IMG/VR virus record: IMGVR_UViG_3300019487_000019
Location: 119,278-183,277 of that record
Source of the DNA: a virus
Length of the DNA stretch: 64,000 bases
Direction: 5' to 3' (one strand)
A program made the translations under genes and the position numbers. Of this stretch, positions 8,514 to 16,397 are shown piece by piece; the first letter of the stretch is position 1; each line of letters begins with the position of its first letter. A model generated the notes under the pieces. The model did not search any database and was not told the DNA's origin. It was given only the letters and a program-made list of their open reading frames with translations.

Positions 8514-8773
8514 TTCGCTTCGCGAACTCACTCGCGTCCCTCCTCACTTCGTTCGTCGGTCTGCTCGCTCGTTGTTTTGTTTCTAATCTAATTCCAATCG
8601 GAAGATCAGGTAGCTTCCCCGCATTATCGTAGCTGACTGGAATAAACCTCACGGCATGAGAAGAATACATGCTTACTGTAGATGGAGTTGTAGCCTGCTC
8701 CCAAGGATTTACTGCTAACTCAGTCGCCAGAAGGGTATTTGCGAGGGCGTTTCTATTTTTATCGTTATTTGTT
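8514..8773. other. 260-base convergent gap between gp51-like ORF and RuvC-like gene
   Basis: No convincing terminator or promoter is seen; only a weak 5-bp hairpin at 8514-8526 without a T run. On the minus strand one frame stays open from the end of the RuvC gene almost to the gp51-like ORF, with an ATG at 8670, a fairly protein-like composition and no recognisable family. It may be a small gene or a decayed one. Confidence 0.4.
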
Positions 8774-9343
8774 TTAACGTGTCAGGTCTACTTTTTCCGA
8801 GGATTCGGTTCTAGGAGGGATAACTACTTTAGTTTCTGTCGGTGCTGGTTTTACTTTAGTTTTTTCTAGTACGTATCTAGCAATCCAATATGCGTCTGTT
8901 ATATCATATAGGCCCTTGGTCTTCTTATACCCCTGAGCCTCGAAATATTTTAGCACAGCTTTCGGTAAGCTGTCAACCATTTTTTTCTTATCGGCATTTC
9001 CTTTACCGCTTCCGAACTTTTTCAATTCATTCGGCGTGACGATTACCAGGTGTTGATCATCCACGAAACGAAGTCGATGAACGATTCCAAATTGAAGGCC
9101 AGCCAAATCGCGAGTAGCGTCTCCAAACTTCGCATAAGCTAATCCCTCAAGTCCAATTGTTTCCGGAGCGTAAATTTTAACAAGATTTTGAATCTCATTG
9201 ATTATTGACCATGAGCGTTGAAACGCGTCGCCATCAGCGGGAGCTGTTGAAATGATGCGCGTTGCGATAATTTCTTTATCATGATTTAGAACAACAACAC
9301 CAGTGCTTGTATAAGACTGGTCTATGCCCATGTAAAAAGTCAT
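8774..9343 (-). CDS. RuvC-like Holliday junction resolvase
   Basis: The 189-residue protein has the RNase H-fold resolvase signature: MGIDQSYTSTG with Asp8 on the first strand, ETIGLEGLAYA with Glu66, and YDITDAYWIARY with Asp147 and Asp150 near the end. These match the four acidic metal ligands of RuvC. It would cut branched DNA before packaging, the job done by endonuclease VII (gp49) in T4. It ends the operon gp55-gp47-NADAR-gp46, so it stays with the recombination genes. A second in-frame ATG at residue 5 is possible, but GGAG lies at a suitable distance from the first. The C-terminal 30 residues are low complexity. Confidence 0.85.
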   Translation of the reverse strand: MTFYMGIDQSYTSTGVVVLNHDKEIIATRIISTAPADGDAFQRSWSIINEIQNLVKIYAPETIGLEGLAYAKFGDATRDLAGLQFGIVHRLRFVDDQHLVIVTPNELKKFGSGKGNADKKKMVDSLPKAVLKYFEAQGYKKTKGLYDITDAYWIARYVLEKTKVKPAPTETKVVIPPRTESSEKVDLTR

Positions 9344-9366
9344 ATGGGTCTCCGTTTGATGGAGAC

Positions 9367-9374
9367 TATTTACG
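9367..9374 (-). promoter_or_regulatory. Possible late promoter box (CGTAAATA)
   Basis: Minus-strand CGTAAATA about 25 bases before the RuvC-like start; a weaker match to the late box. Confidence 0.35.
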
Positions 9375-9375
9375 C

Positions 9376-9699
9376 TTAAACGAGGCCCTGATGCGATTCG
9401 TGATAAGAAGGCATCGCTTTGTGGAGGTGTTCAACAGCTCGTTTTAGGGTGGAAGCATCTGGGTTTGGAAAACATGAACGAACCATATTGACACCAAGCT
9501 GGAAATCGTCTGGATATTCAACTTCTGCTGGATGTTGGTGTGCATAACTAAGCATAGGGGCAACGTAGTTTCGAAACAATTTTCCTGCTTCACTCATTGG
9601 GTTCTTGACGTGATAGTCAATGGCATCGTGGACAAGTGTTGCAAGTTGCAGGTCCCATACAGGGTTGGATCGTTCCGTGAGAAAGCTGTTTAGACGCAT
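9376..9699 (-). CDS. Hypothetical protein
   Basis: A 107-residue, mostly helical soluble protein that I do not recognise. The start at 9699 has a strong GGAGG 9 bases upstream and a late-type box (CATAAATA) 19 bases away, so it is very likely expressed, probably late. Composition is ordinary, with several histidines (for example YHVKNP and EHLHKAMPSYHESH) but no clear metal-binding pattern. It sits between the gp46-linked gene and the RuvC-like gene. Confidence 0.7.
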   Translation of the reverse strand: MRLNSFLTERSNPVWDLQLATLVHDAIDYHVKNPMSEAGKLFRNYVAPMLSYAHQHPAEVEYPDDFQLGVNMVRSCFPNPDASTLKRAVEHLHKAMPSYHESHQGLV

Positions 9700-9717
9700 G
9701 AATACATCCTCCAGACG

Positions 9718-9725
9718 TATTTATG
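9718..9725 (-). promoter_or_regulatory. T4-type late promoter box (CATAAATA)
   Basis: Minus-strand CATAAATA overlapping the end of the upstream gene and about 20 bases before the gene starting at 9699. Confidence 0.55.
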
Positions 9726-10020
9726 GCTTGAAAATCATAACCCCATTGCTTTCAACGATTATGTTAGATGAAGGAACAGGAAGCACTTCTGACCGTGTAA
9801 TTCCGTGATATGTAAACGTCATGTCCCAGTTGATACACTCTCGATATTCGGTTAGGAATGTTAGTGAACTAATATGGAGGGCAAAAAATGGGTCGCTAAT
9901 TCGTTTCGCAGTGTTGATCGACGTAGTCTTTGAACGTATTTCAACCTCCGTGACTTTCGGATTACGAAAGACATTTCGGTGGTCTGTACCTTCTGCAGTG
10001 TTCTTTAGTACTACCTTCAT
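9721..10020 (-). CDS. Hypothetical protein coupled to gp46
   Basis: A 99-residue protein of unknown function, predicted mostly beta strand with alternating polar and hydrophobic residues. Its ATG overlaps the gp46 stop (ATGA) and a GGAGGA sits just upstream, so translation is coupled to the recombination nuclease. Co-translation suggests, but does not prove, a role in recombination or repair. No motif recognised. Confidence 0.7.
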   Translation of the reverse strand: MKVVLKNTAEGTDHRNVFRNPKVTEVEIRSKTTSINTAKRISDPFFALHISSLTFLTEYRECINWDMTFTYHGITRSEVLPVPSSNIIVESNGVMIFKP

Positions 10021-11768
10021 ACTTCCTCCACAATATATGAGAATCCCTTGCTAAACTGGACTGTAAGAGTGTGGTCAAAGGCTCGGTCAATCTCATCTCT
10101 ATGTGATATGATATATAGCGACAATCCTTCGTCTCGTGCCTTTCTTTTTAGCAAACGAGCCGATGCTTGAACGCCAATCGTATCAAGACCATGATCCAAT
10201 ACTTCATCCAACATGCAAACATTGACTTTTTCATGTAGATTTTGAAGGACATCTTTGAAAGCTAATGCCAAACCAAAGTTGACACGTGCTTGTTGCCCGT
10301 TTGAGAGACCTCCAAAGGTCAGATCGCGACCAAATTGTGTGATTTTCGCCGACATTTCATGCGTAAATTCGACCTTATGTGGTAGGCCTAAAGTGGTCAG
10401 GTAGTGCTGTAAACGTGCATTTAGGAACGGTATATTCTTATTCAACAGTGTTTTGCGAACAAAGCTATCCTTTTTGGTCAGCAGTTTTAACAGGAATTGC
10501 TGGTGTTCGAGCAGTTTTGTTGCCTCATTTACATCTGCATAGTCGATCCTTTCGAATACAACAGCCTGTAGTTCTTCCAAAGGCTTGTGATGAGGATTCG
10601 GTGTCTGCTCTAGTTGTTCGATTTTGGTACGAATATTGGCGCTCTCTTGGCGTATTAGAAGCAATTCATCGAGATTATCAACAGTGATTTGCTTCTTTAC
10701 ATCCTTTATAGCATGTGTAAAATTCACTACTTGCTCATCAACTAGCTTCTTTTGATCAGCAAATGCTAGCATTTGATCCTCAAGTCCCGTGGCTTTCTTC
10801 TCATAGGTATCAACTTGATCGAGACCAGCAGCAAAATGTTGCTTACATCGGGGGCAAGTTTCACCCCGCAGGTGGATGATTTCATGCTGTGTGTCTTTGA
10901 GGTTGGTTGTTATTGTCCGAATATGTGCTGTCAATTCCCGTTGAGTATTCAACGTAGCATTTAATTGATCGTTCACGTCCTTTAGGTTCTGTTGTAAAGC
11001 ACGTTGCTCATCAAAGTTTACTGACTCAACACGCTTTAGCTTTGCTTTCAATCCCTTAATTGTGTCTTTATTTTGTGTAGCCCATGTGAGTAGGTGGCGG
11101 TGTAAGCCAGCAACTTGCTGAGCATGTCGCGTTTGTTCCTGTTCTTGAGCAGAAATCTTTGCTCGCTGAACGTCGATTCGCTTCTCGGTATCTTTGATCA
11201 GCTCTTTTAAAGTGAGGGCCTTCTGTGAAAGAGCTGTGAGCCCAAACAATTCTTCGATGATTGCTGTCTGTTCGGTTGTTTTCAAGTTCAAAAACGGTAA
11301 GTGAGACGCGGAGAACACAACAATACGAACGAATAGCTCGTAAGGCATTCCAATAATCTTGGCAATCAATGCATTTGCAGCATTGGCACTATCTGGTGTG
11401 ATGTCTTTTCCATCTTCAAAAACGTAGACCGTATTACCAGCCGCACCAGCTTTTGCTTTTCTTGTGCGTTGTATCCTGTACGTCTTCTTTCGAATCACAA
11501 ATTCAACAACAACTTCCATATTCTTTTTATTGATGTTGTTGACTAGATCGTCTTTGGCAAGGTCGGACACAGGCAAGTCATACACAGCATACGTTAGTGC
11601 GTTGATGATTGCACTCTTGCCGACACCATTTGAGCCTTTGCCTTCGGCTGTGTTGTCTAGATTTTCTCCAACAATGAGCGACGTTCCAGGTCGTTGCAAC
11701 TGAAAGAGCGTTGTATTGTTGCCGTACGACAGGAAGTTTCGAAATGTTAGTGTCTTGAACTCAATCAT
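10017..11768 (-). CDS. gp46: Recombination endonuclease large subunit gp46 (SbcC/Rad50-like ATPase)
   Basis: This 583-residue SMC-like ATPase pairs with gp47 to resect DNA ends in recombination-dependent replication. The Walker A motif GSNGVGKS is at residues 45-52, two coiled-coil arms flank a zinc hook ETCPRCKQHF in the middle, and the C-terminus carries the ABC signature GGLSNGQQAR and the Walker B VCMLDEVLDHGLD. The reading frame is open a further 66 codons upstream, but that overlaps the NADAR gene; the ATG at 11768 begins MIEFKTLTFRNFLSYG as in the family. It overlaps the NADAR gene by 8 bases and the next gene by 4, so it is part of one translationally coupled operon. Confidence 0.95.
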   Translation of the reverse strand: MIEFKTLTFRNFLSYGNNTTLFQLQRPGTSLIVGENLDNTAEGKGSNGVGKSAIINALTYAVYDLPVSDLAKDDLVNNINKKNMEVVVEFVIRKKTYRIQRTRKAKAGAAGNTVYVFEDGKDITPDSANAANALIAKIIGMPYELFVRIVVFSASHLPFLNLKTTEQTAIIEELFGLTALSQKALTLKELIKDTEKRIDVQRAKISAQEQEQTRHAQQVAGLHRHLLTWATQNKDTIKGLKAKLKRVESVNFDEQRALQQNLKDVNDQLNATLNTQRELTAHIRTITTNLKDTQHEIIHLRGETCPRCKQHFAAGLDQVDTYEKKATGLEDQMLAFADQKKLVDEQVVNFTHAIKDVKKQITVDNLDELLLIRQESANIRTKIEQLEQTPNPHHKPLEELQAVVFERIDYADVNEATKLLEHQQFLLKLLTKKDSFVRKTLLNKNIPFLNARLQHYLTTLGLPHKVEFTHEMSAKITQFGRDLTFGGLSNGQQARVNFGLALAFKDVLQNLHEKVNVCMLDEVLDHGLDTIGVQASARLLKRKARDEGLSLYIISHRDEIDRAFDHTLTVQFSKGFSYIVEEV

Positions 11769-12219
11769 GCTCAGCTCGAATCTCGGCTCGCACTTCCATC
11801 CAGAGCGTGCCGAGCCTGTTTTGTCCTTTTTGGTCCTTGCCCCACCCCCAAAAATCATCTCGCCAGCTATCCTCAACAAGAATACGATCGCCCGTTTCGA
11901 GTAATTTTCGACGAACATATTCGTGTTGGTGGGCTTTTGCAAGGAGGATCTCACGCATGATGTCAATTTTCACAACATTCCAATCGTGTCGATAGTATGT
12001 TTTGTGTTTTTCGGCAATCTTGAAAGCTTCATGTGCAGAAATAGCTTTCAAAATTAACTCTTGGATGTGTGGATAGTTTGGAAATTTCTCCCAATGATAT
12101 GCAGCTTCGCTTGTATCAAATCTGTGGCCCTTCCACTGAAGTGTAAAGGCAGAAAAGTTTGATAGAACATAAAACTCTTGTTCATAAAAGAAAACGTGGG
12201 TATCTGTGTCGAGTTTCAT
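11761..12219 (-). CDS. NADAR-domain protein (YbiA-like)
   Basis: The 152-residue protein shows the NADAR/YbiA pattern: FYVLSNFSAF near the start, TSEAAYHWEKFP, and a C-terminal FWGWGKDQKGQNRLG followed by LWMEVR. NADAR proteins are N-glycosidases acting on ADP-ribose-like or riboflavin-pathway compounds; some remove ADP-ribose from guanine in nucleic acid, countering DarT-type toxins. It is inserted between gp47 and gp46 with a 4-base overlap upstream and 8 bases downstream, so it is made together with the DNA-end processing complex. A role protecting phage DNA from host ADP-ribosylation is inference; metabolite clean-up is the alternative. Confidence 0.88.
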   Translation of the reverse strand: MKLDTDTHVFFYEQEFYVLSNFSAFTLQWKGHRFDTSEAAYHWEKFPNYPHIQELILKAISAHEAFKIAEKHKTYYRHDWNVVKIDIMREILLAKAHQHEYVRRKLLETGDRILVEDSWRDDFWGWGKDQKGQNRLGTLWMEVRAEIRAEHD

Positions 12220-13271
12220 GATTGTAGTTTCCTATATTGTTCCACAAGCATATCATTCTCAATGTGTTCGCTTTTGATCTCTTTTAACATTGCGACGACC
12301 AGTTCATCAACTGTATCAAGTTCGGTGTTTTCATTTACAACAACTGACGTTTCTGTATTAACAACCGCCTCGGCAATGTCCGCGGATTCCTCTGTAATGA
12401 ATTCACGCAGGTGATAATCCTCGATGAATTTGGCTCGAAGGTAAGTGCTTTCCTCGAATGAGATGGGTACGTCCATCACGCATCGTACCCTAGCTTCGGG
12501 TGTGATTACAACTGTCTTGTCAAGGACGTCTGTAAGCCGTGTCTTGATATATCGGGGGCATTCTTTCCAGTTCTTATACGTAATTTTTGCTGTCTCGTGG
12601 TCGTAGATCATCATACCGCGTTCCAAATCGCCAGCATCGCCGAAGTCCATTGGGAAGCAATTGCCCATGTAGACAATATTGTCTTGCGTTTGGCGTTTAT
12701 GGAAGTGTCCAGAAATGATATGTTTTGGCCCTTTGAAGTCCAGAGGATTTGGGCCGGTATTCATTTTGACATTGTACCCCGTGACGACAAATCCCTGGAA
12801 TTCAAAATGGCCAGCCCAGAATGGGACCTTCAAATACTCGGTAAGGGACGGGTATTCATCATGGAACATATACGGGCTGAAAAGAGCACCATCGCCAATC
12901 TCCGGCACGATAAGAGGCTGATCGATGATTTTGAAATTGTTGAATTCTTGAAAAGGAATGACCGAGTGAACCTCTCGAGTGTGGCGATGATATAGGTCGT
13001 GATTGCCAACACAAAAGAAAACCGGGAGACCAAGATTGTTAAGTTTCTTGGCTCCCTGATATGAGTAGTTTAGTGTTGCAATATTAAGGGCACTTCGATT
13101 TTCATTCCAGTCGCCCAGGAAAGCAACGTAGTCAATTGTTGTATCGGCCTTGACTTGTTCACAAAACCAATCAATGAACTTTAAACAGTCTTCATTGTGC
13201 AGTTGTGAGTTCGCTTTTTTCCCGAAGTGAATGTCGGTTGCGAAGCTGCCCTTACGCAGCTTTTTTGTCAT
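12216..13271 (-). CDS. gp47: Recombination endonuclease small subunit gp47 (SbcD/Mre11-like)
   Basis: A 351-residue calcineurin-type phosphoesterase, the nuclease partner of gp46. The metal-binding motifs appear in order: SFATDIHFG (D-x-H), AFLGDWNENRS (GD), FCVGNHDLYHRH (GNHD) and HIISGHFHKRQ (GHxH). Gene order gp55-gp47-gp46 is as in T4, with a NADAR gene inserted between gp47 and gp46. The last 70 residues are acidic and family-variable. The start at 13271 is 21 bases after the sigma factor stop. Confidence 0.93.
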   Translation of the reverse strand: MTKKLRKGSFATDIHFGKKANSQLHNEDCLKFIDWFCEQVKADTTIDYVAFLGDWNENRSALNIATLNYSYQGAKKLNNLGLPVFFCVGNHDLYHRHTREVHSVIPFQEFNNFKIIDQPLIVPEIGDGALFSPYMFHDEYPSLTEYLKVPFWAGHFEFQGFVVTGYNVKMNTGPNPLDFKGPKHIISGHFHKRQTQDNIVYMGNCFPMDFGDAGDLERGMMIYDHETAKITYKNWKECPRYIKTRLTDVLDKTVVITPEARVRCVMDVPISFEESTYLRAKFIEDYHLREFITEESADIAEAVVNTETSVVVNENTELDTVDELVVAMLKEIKSEHIENDMLVEQYRKLQS

Positions 13272-13291
13272 TCTTCTTGATCTTCTTTTTC

Positions 13292-15166
13292 TTAGTACTG
13301 CAGTGGTTGATTATCATCTTCCGCAGGAGGGTTGTCAACGGTTGTCGCAGACGCAGGGGCCTTTGGTAATCGCTCGAGGGCATCTGCAATCTGTTTATTG
13401 AGGTGGAAATCATCATCTCCGTCGCGGCCTTCACCTTCACCATAACCATGAGAAGGATTGAGACCTTGATCAATGATGAGCAGATCTCGAATAACACGTT
13501 GTCGTTTCTCTTGGTTTAGATACTGAATGAAAGAGTGTTTGATGCACTGTGTAAAGAAAGCGAAAGCATTGCTACTTTTTGCAGGATCGAAACTGTTCCA
13601 TGTTCGAACAAGCATCATCATTGCATATCCCTGCATATCCTCGTTGTATGTATTCCCTGTGACGTAGATATACTTGCCACGCCGAGCGACAAAAGTACCA
13701 TACTCAGTCCGTGGGCACCATATCTGTCCGGTGTATTGCTCGGTGGGGAGGTTCGGTTTGTTGTTCCTACGACCGCCGGCTGCTTGCTTTCCACCGTGAA
13801 AGTCAATCCACTCCGCACGACATGTAGTTTTTGGTTCACTATAAATGTTCACGCTGAGTACATCACTAACACCACCACAGGGATTTTTTCTGCTAATGGG
13901 TGTTTTGTACGTCATTGGTGTAACAGAAACGGTCTGCCCCGCTAACGTACAGAGCATTAGGAATGCGTCAATATGTTCGGGGGACTTTTGGACGTATGAC
14001 ATCCCTCCTGATGGTCGTATCCACCCATCACCAGCCACCATAGTTTTGATAAGTAATAGTCGTTGTGTTTGAATAAGGTCTAAAAGAAATTCACATGCAG
14101 GTACACGGGACGGAGCAATTGTTTGATGTATTTTTGATATCCAGGTGCCTGTACAGTTAAAGAGAACAATCCCCTGATTGTTCAGATATTCCTTATGGGG
14201 AATAGCGAGTGATTGTAATAGTTGGCGGATTTGGTTAGCTTTGGCTCCCTGTTTTTGGGAAATTTGTATCGAGTGTCGCTTTTTAGAGTTAGTGCTGTAG
14301 TATCCTTCAGTAATGCACCACCCTACAAGCTCCACAACATTGTCGGAATAGATAATCCTACCATCTGCCACCGGTTGTCCCATTAAAACGATGTGTTCAT
14401 TGCAGATGATATCCTCAACGGGAATCAAACCACGTTCCATAGAAACAAACTTATGATTTGGTGTTACGAGAGCGTCAAGTCCTTGTGTTGAGAGTTTGTG
14501 CATTGTGTTTGAATAGTCGCTTCGAAAGACTTCAAGAACTTTTGACCATACGAGCTGTTGTGTTTCCAGACTATACGAAAGAATCTCATCGTCTGTTGTC
14601 ATTTGTTGATGTGTTTTCCAACCACTTTTTGTTAATGCTAGTGTGGCACCATCAACACAGTAATTAACGAAATTGCCCTTCTTTGCATACTTGGCACATA
14701 GCAACTGAAGCATTTGCGCTAGTTTGTTTGTCATCTGTTTATCTTTCTTGCTATGTTTGACTTCAGCAAGAAGGTCTCTATTGTTCAAGTAGATGTTTTT
14801 TGGAACTACTTGCGGTGGTCGTTCAAGAACAAGTTCAGGCGGTGGTGGAAGTGCTTTGACCTTTGGTCGAACCGGACCAGGAACCTTGTAAATGATTTCT
14901 TTGACTTTTTCAGGCTCCGCAGGAGTGTGTCGATTCAAAACTGCTGTCAGTTTTTTCCGTTCTTCGCGTCGCGCTTTACGTACAGCTCGTTTTTGCTCTT
15001 GCTTTTTACGATGGTAGTACGAGAGACCCTCTTGTTTTAGTTTTTGTTTTTTGGTGAGTTTGGGTTTACGTGGAGTAGCTGATTTTACGACACGCTTAAC
15101 GATAGTTTTCTTACTCTTTGCGGCTTTGACTTTCTTGGAACGGACCTTATTCTTCGTTTTTTTCAT
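13292..15166 (-). CDS. gp55: Late-transcription sigma factor gp55, interrupted by an intein
   Basis: The exteins join as KGNFVNY|TYNEDMQGYAMM, followed by AKSSNAFAFFTQCIKHSFIQ, the region 2 core of T4-family gp55, which directs host RNA polymerase to late promoters together with clamp gp45. A 336-residue intein splits it. After splicing about 288 residues remain, against about 185 in T4; the extra is a very Lys/Arg-rich N-terminal extension of roughly 100 residues and a Pro-rich linker. The frame is open back to a GTG at 15229, but I use the ATG at 15166 because AAGGG lies about 9 bases upstream. Downstream genes gp47 and gp46 keep T4 order. Confidence 0.88.
   Translation of the reverse strand: MKKTKNKVRSKKVKAAKSKKTIVKRVVKSATPRKPKLTKKQKLKQEGLSYYHRKKQEQKRAVRKARREERKKLTAVLNRHTPAEPEKVKEIIYKVPGPVRPKVKALPPPPELVLERPPQVVPKNIYLNNRDLLAEVKHSKKDKQMTNKLAQMLQLLCAKYAKKGNFVNYCVDGATLALTKSGWKTHQQMTTDDEILSYSLETQQLVWSKVLEVFRSDYSNTMHKLSTQGLDALVTPNHKFVSMERGLIPVEDIICNEHIVLMGQPVADGRIIYSDNVVELVGWCITEGYYSTNSKKRHSIQISQKQGAKANQIRQLLQSLAIPHKEYLNNQGIVLFNCTGTWISKIHQTIAPSRVPACEFLLDLIQTQRLLLIKTMVAGDGWIRPSGGMSYVQKSPEHIDAFLMLCTLAGQTVSVTPMTYKTPISRKNPCGGVSDVLSVNIYSEPKTTCRAEWIDFHGGKQAAGGRRNNKPNLPTEQYTGQIWCPRTEYGTFVARRGKYIYVTGNTYNEDMQGYAMMMLVRTWNSFDPAKSSNAFAFFTQCIKHSFIQYLNQEKRQRVIRDLLIIDQGLNPSHGYGEGEGRDGDDDFHLNKQIADALERLPKAPASATTVDNPPAEDDNQPLQY
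13652..14659 (-). mobile_element. LAGLIDADG intein in the gp55 sigma factor gene
   Basis: The 336-residue element begins with Cys (CVDGATLAL) and ends YIYVTGN before Thr. Block B is VTPNHKFV. Two LAGLIDADG-like helices are present: VELVGWCITEGYY at intein residues 109-121 and LLIKTMVAGDGWI at 202-214, spaced as in an intact two-motif homing endonuclease. The residue before the terminal Asn is Gly, as in several other functional inteins. The insertion lies inside the core-binding region, so the unspliced sigma factor is unlikely to work. Confidence 0.93.
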
Positions 15167-15241
15167 CGAGAGCGCCCTTTTATTGTTGTTTTTGGTGGGG
15201 TTCCTTTTATTATAGCAGGTTTTTTCCACCAGTCAACGCTG

Positions 15242-15249
15242 AATAAATA
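15242..15249 (+). promoter_or_regulatory. T4-type late promoter box (AATAAATA)
   Basis: Plus-strand AATAAATA about 30 bases before the first gene of the long baseplate operon, in the divergent gap with gp55. Confidence 0.65.
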
Positions 15250-15279
15250 TTCAAGGAACGCTATTTAGGGAAAATAAGA

Positions 15280-16044
15280 ATGGCAAGCAACTTCAAGGTT
15301 CGATTAATCTCAGTACTCAACAACATCGCTTCGAGCGACGGACGCTTTACGCGGCAGGAAGTCGTGTTTGAAAACACGCCCGCTTTCTCTGAAAACGGTT
15401 CGGTTGAGTACACAGCTGTACAGCCTGTTCATATGCCCGGAGCAGTCCAAATCTATAAGAATACAGCTCCTCGAACGTTCTCGATTAACTCGAAGTTGAT
15501 TTCGCGCACTCGTTCCGAAGCAATGACAAACATGGTCAATGTTCAACTGTTGCGATCATGGCGATATCCGTTCTTTGGTCAGCAAAGTCGTACCTTTCAG
15601 GAAGGACAGATTACGCAAAACCAAAAGAAAGCTGTAGATGGCCAACTTCTGACGGCCGAAGACAAAATCAATGCTGCTCAATTAGAGGGGACGGAGATTA
15701 CAGACGTCCAACTCGCAGAAGTCAATACCCTGCGTATCAAAAGCGAATCAGGTGGATTTGAATTGCTTGGTGCACCGCCAGAAGTATTGTATTTGTATGC
15801 TTATTCGAGCCCCGACACCGATCGGGCACAAGTGGGTTGGGTAAACATCAATCGCATTCCGGTTGTTTTGACAAATCTAGATATTACCTTTCCTGAAGAC
15901 GTCGATTATCTTCCGAACGCATTTGGACAACCGTGGCCTGTGCGGATTGATGTGAATATTGCACTCGCGGAAACACACTCACCACGGGAATTTGAACAAT
16001 TCTCATTGATCAAATTCAAGACTGGCCAGCTTGACTTTTTCTAA
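15280..16044 (+). CDS. Baseplate tail-tube cap/initiator, gp48/gp54-like
   Basis: The 254-residue protein ends with a pattern shared by T4 gp48 and gp54, the proteins that cap the hub and start tube assembly: ELLGAPPEVLYLYAY, then INRIPVVLTNLDITFP, DVDYLPN and ALAETHSP. The N-terminal half has ENTPAFSENGSVEYTAVQP. It is the first gene of the plus-strand baseplate operon, right before gp53, in keeping with the hub role. Which of the two T4 proteins it replaces cannot be decided by eye; it is shorter than both (364 and 320 residues). The ATG at 15280 has AGGG about 10 bases upstream. Confidence 0.75.
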   Translation: MASNFKVRLISVLNNIASSDGRFTRQEVVFENTPAFSENGSVEYTAVQPVHMPGAVQIYKNTAPRTFSINSKLISRTRSEAMTNMVNVQLLRSWRYPFFGQQSRTFQEGQITQNQKKAVDGQLLTAEDKINAAQLEGTEITDVQLAEVNTLRIKSESGGFELLGAPPEVLYLYAYSSPDTDRAQVGWVNINRIPVVLTNLDITFPEDVDYLPNAFGQPWPVRIDVNIALAETHSPREFEQFSLIKFKTGQLDFF

Positions 16045-16053
16045 GGATTGAAT

Positions 16054-16386
16054 ATGGCAACCAAAGCAAGAAGTGATGAGATTCGAAACGGACGGTATAT
16101 TCAGGGTGGGACGACAGAACAATTTCGTGAGCGATTGGGTTGGTGGGATCGTCGATTATTCTCGCGATCAGCCACCGATGTTCCGTTTAAGATTACTCCC
16201 CGATATGGTAAACGGCCTGACTTACTTGCGTATGATATGTATGGGCAGGTGAGTTTGGGATGGTTAATCCTCCAATATAACTACATTGTTGACATTAATG
16301 AGGAGTTTATTGAAGGAGTTTCGATTATTCTGCCCACCAGAGAGCGTGTCTTGACCGAATTCTTGACACGTCCGTTGGTTGTATGA
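16054..16386 (+). CDS. gp53: Baseplate wedge subunit gp53-like
   Basis: A 110-residue protein with the gp53 pattern: RYGKRPDLLAYDMYG, LGWLILQYN and GVSIILPTRE, the last being the LysM-like segment typical of gp53 family members. gp53 links wedges to the hub in the T4 baseplate. It is much shorter than T4 gp53 (196), as in many relatives. I choose the ATG at 16054; a TTG two codons earlier is also in frame. It lies 9 bases after the tube cap gene and 11 before the hub gene. Confidence 0.75.
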   Translation: MATKARSDEIRNGRYIQGGTTEQFRERLGWWDRRLFSRSATDVPFKITPRYGKRPDLLAYDMYGQVSLGWLILQYNYIVDINEEFIEGVSIILPTRERVLTEFLTRPLVV

Positions 16387-16397
16387 TGGAGAGATAA

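Noticed and set aside
8514-8526. Terminator after the gp51-like ORF
   Set aside because: Five-bp stem without a T run on either strand.
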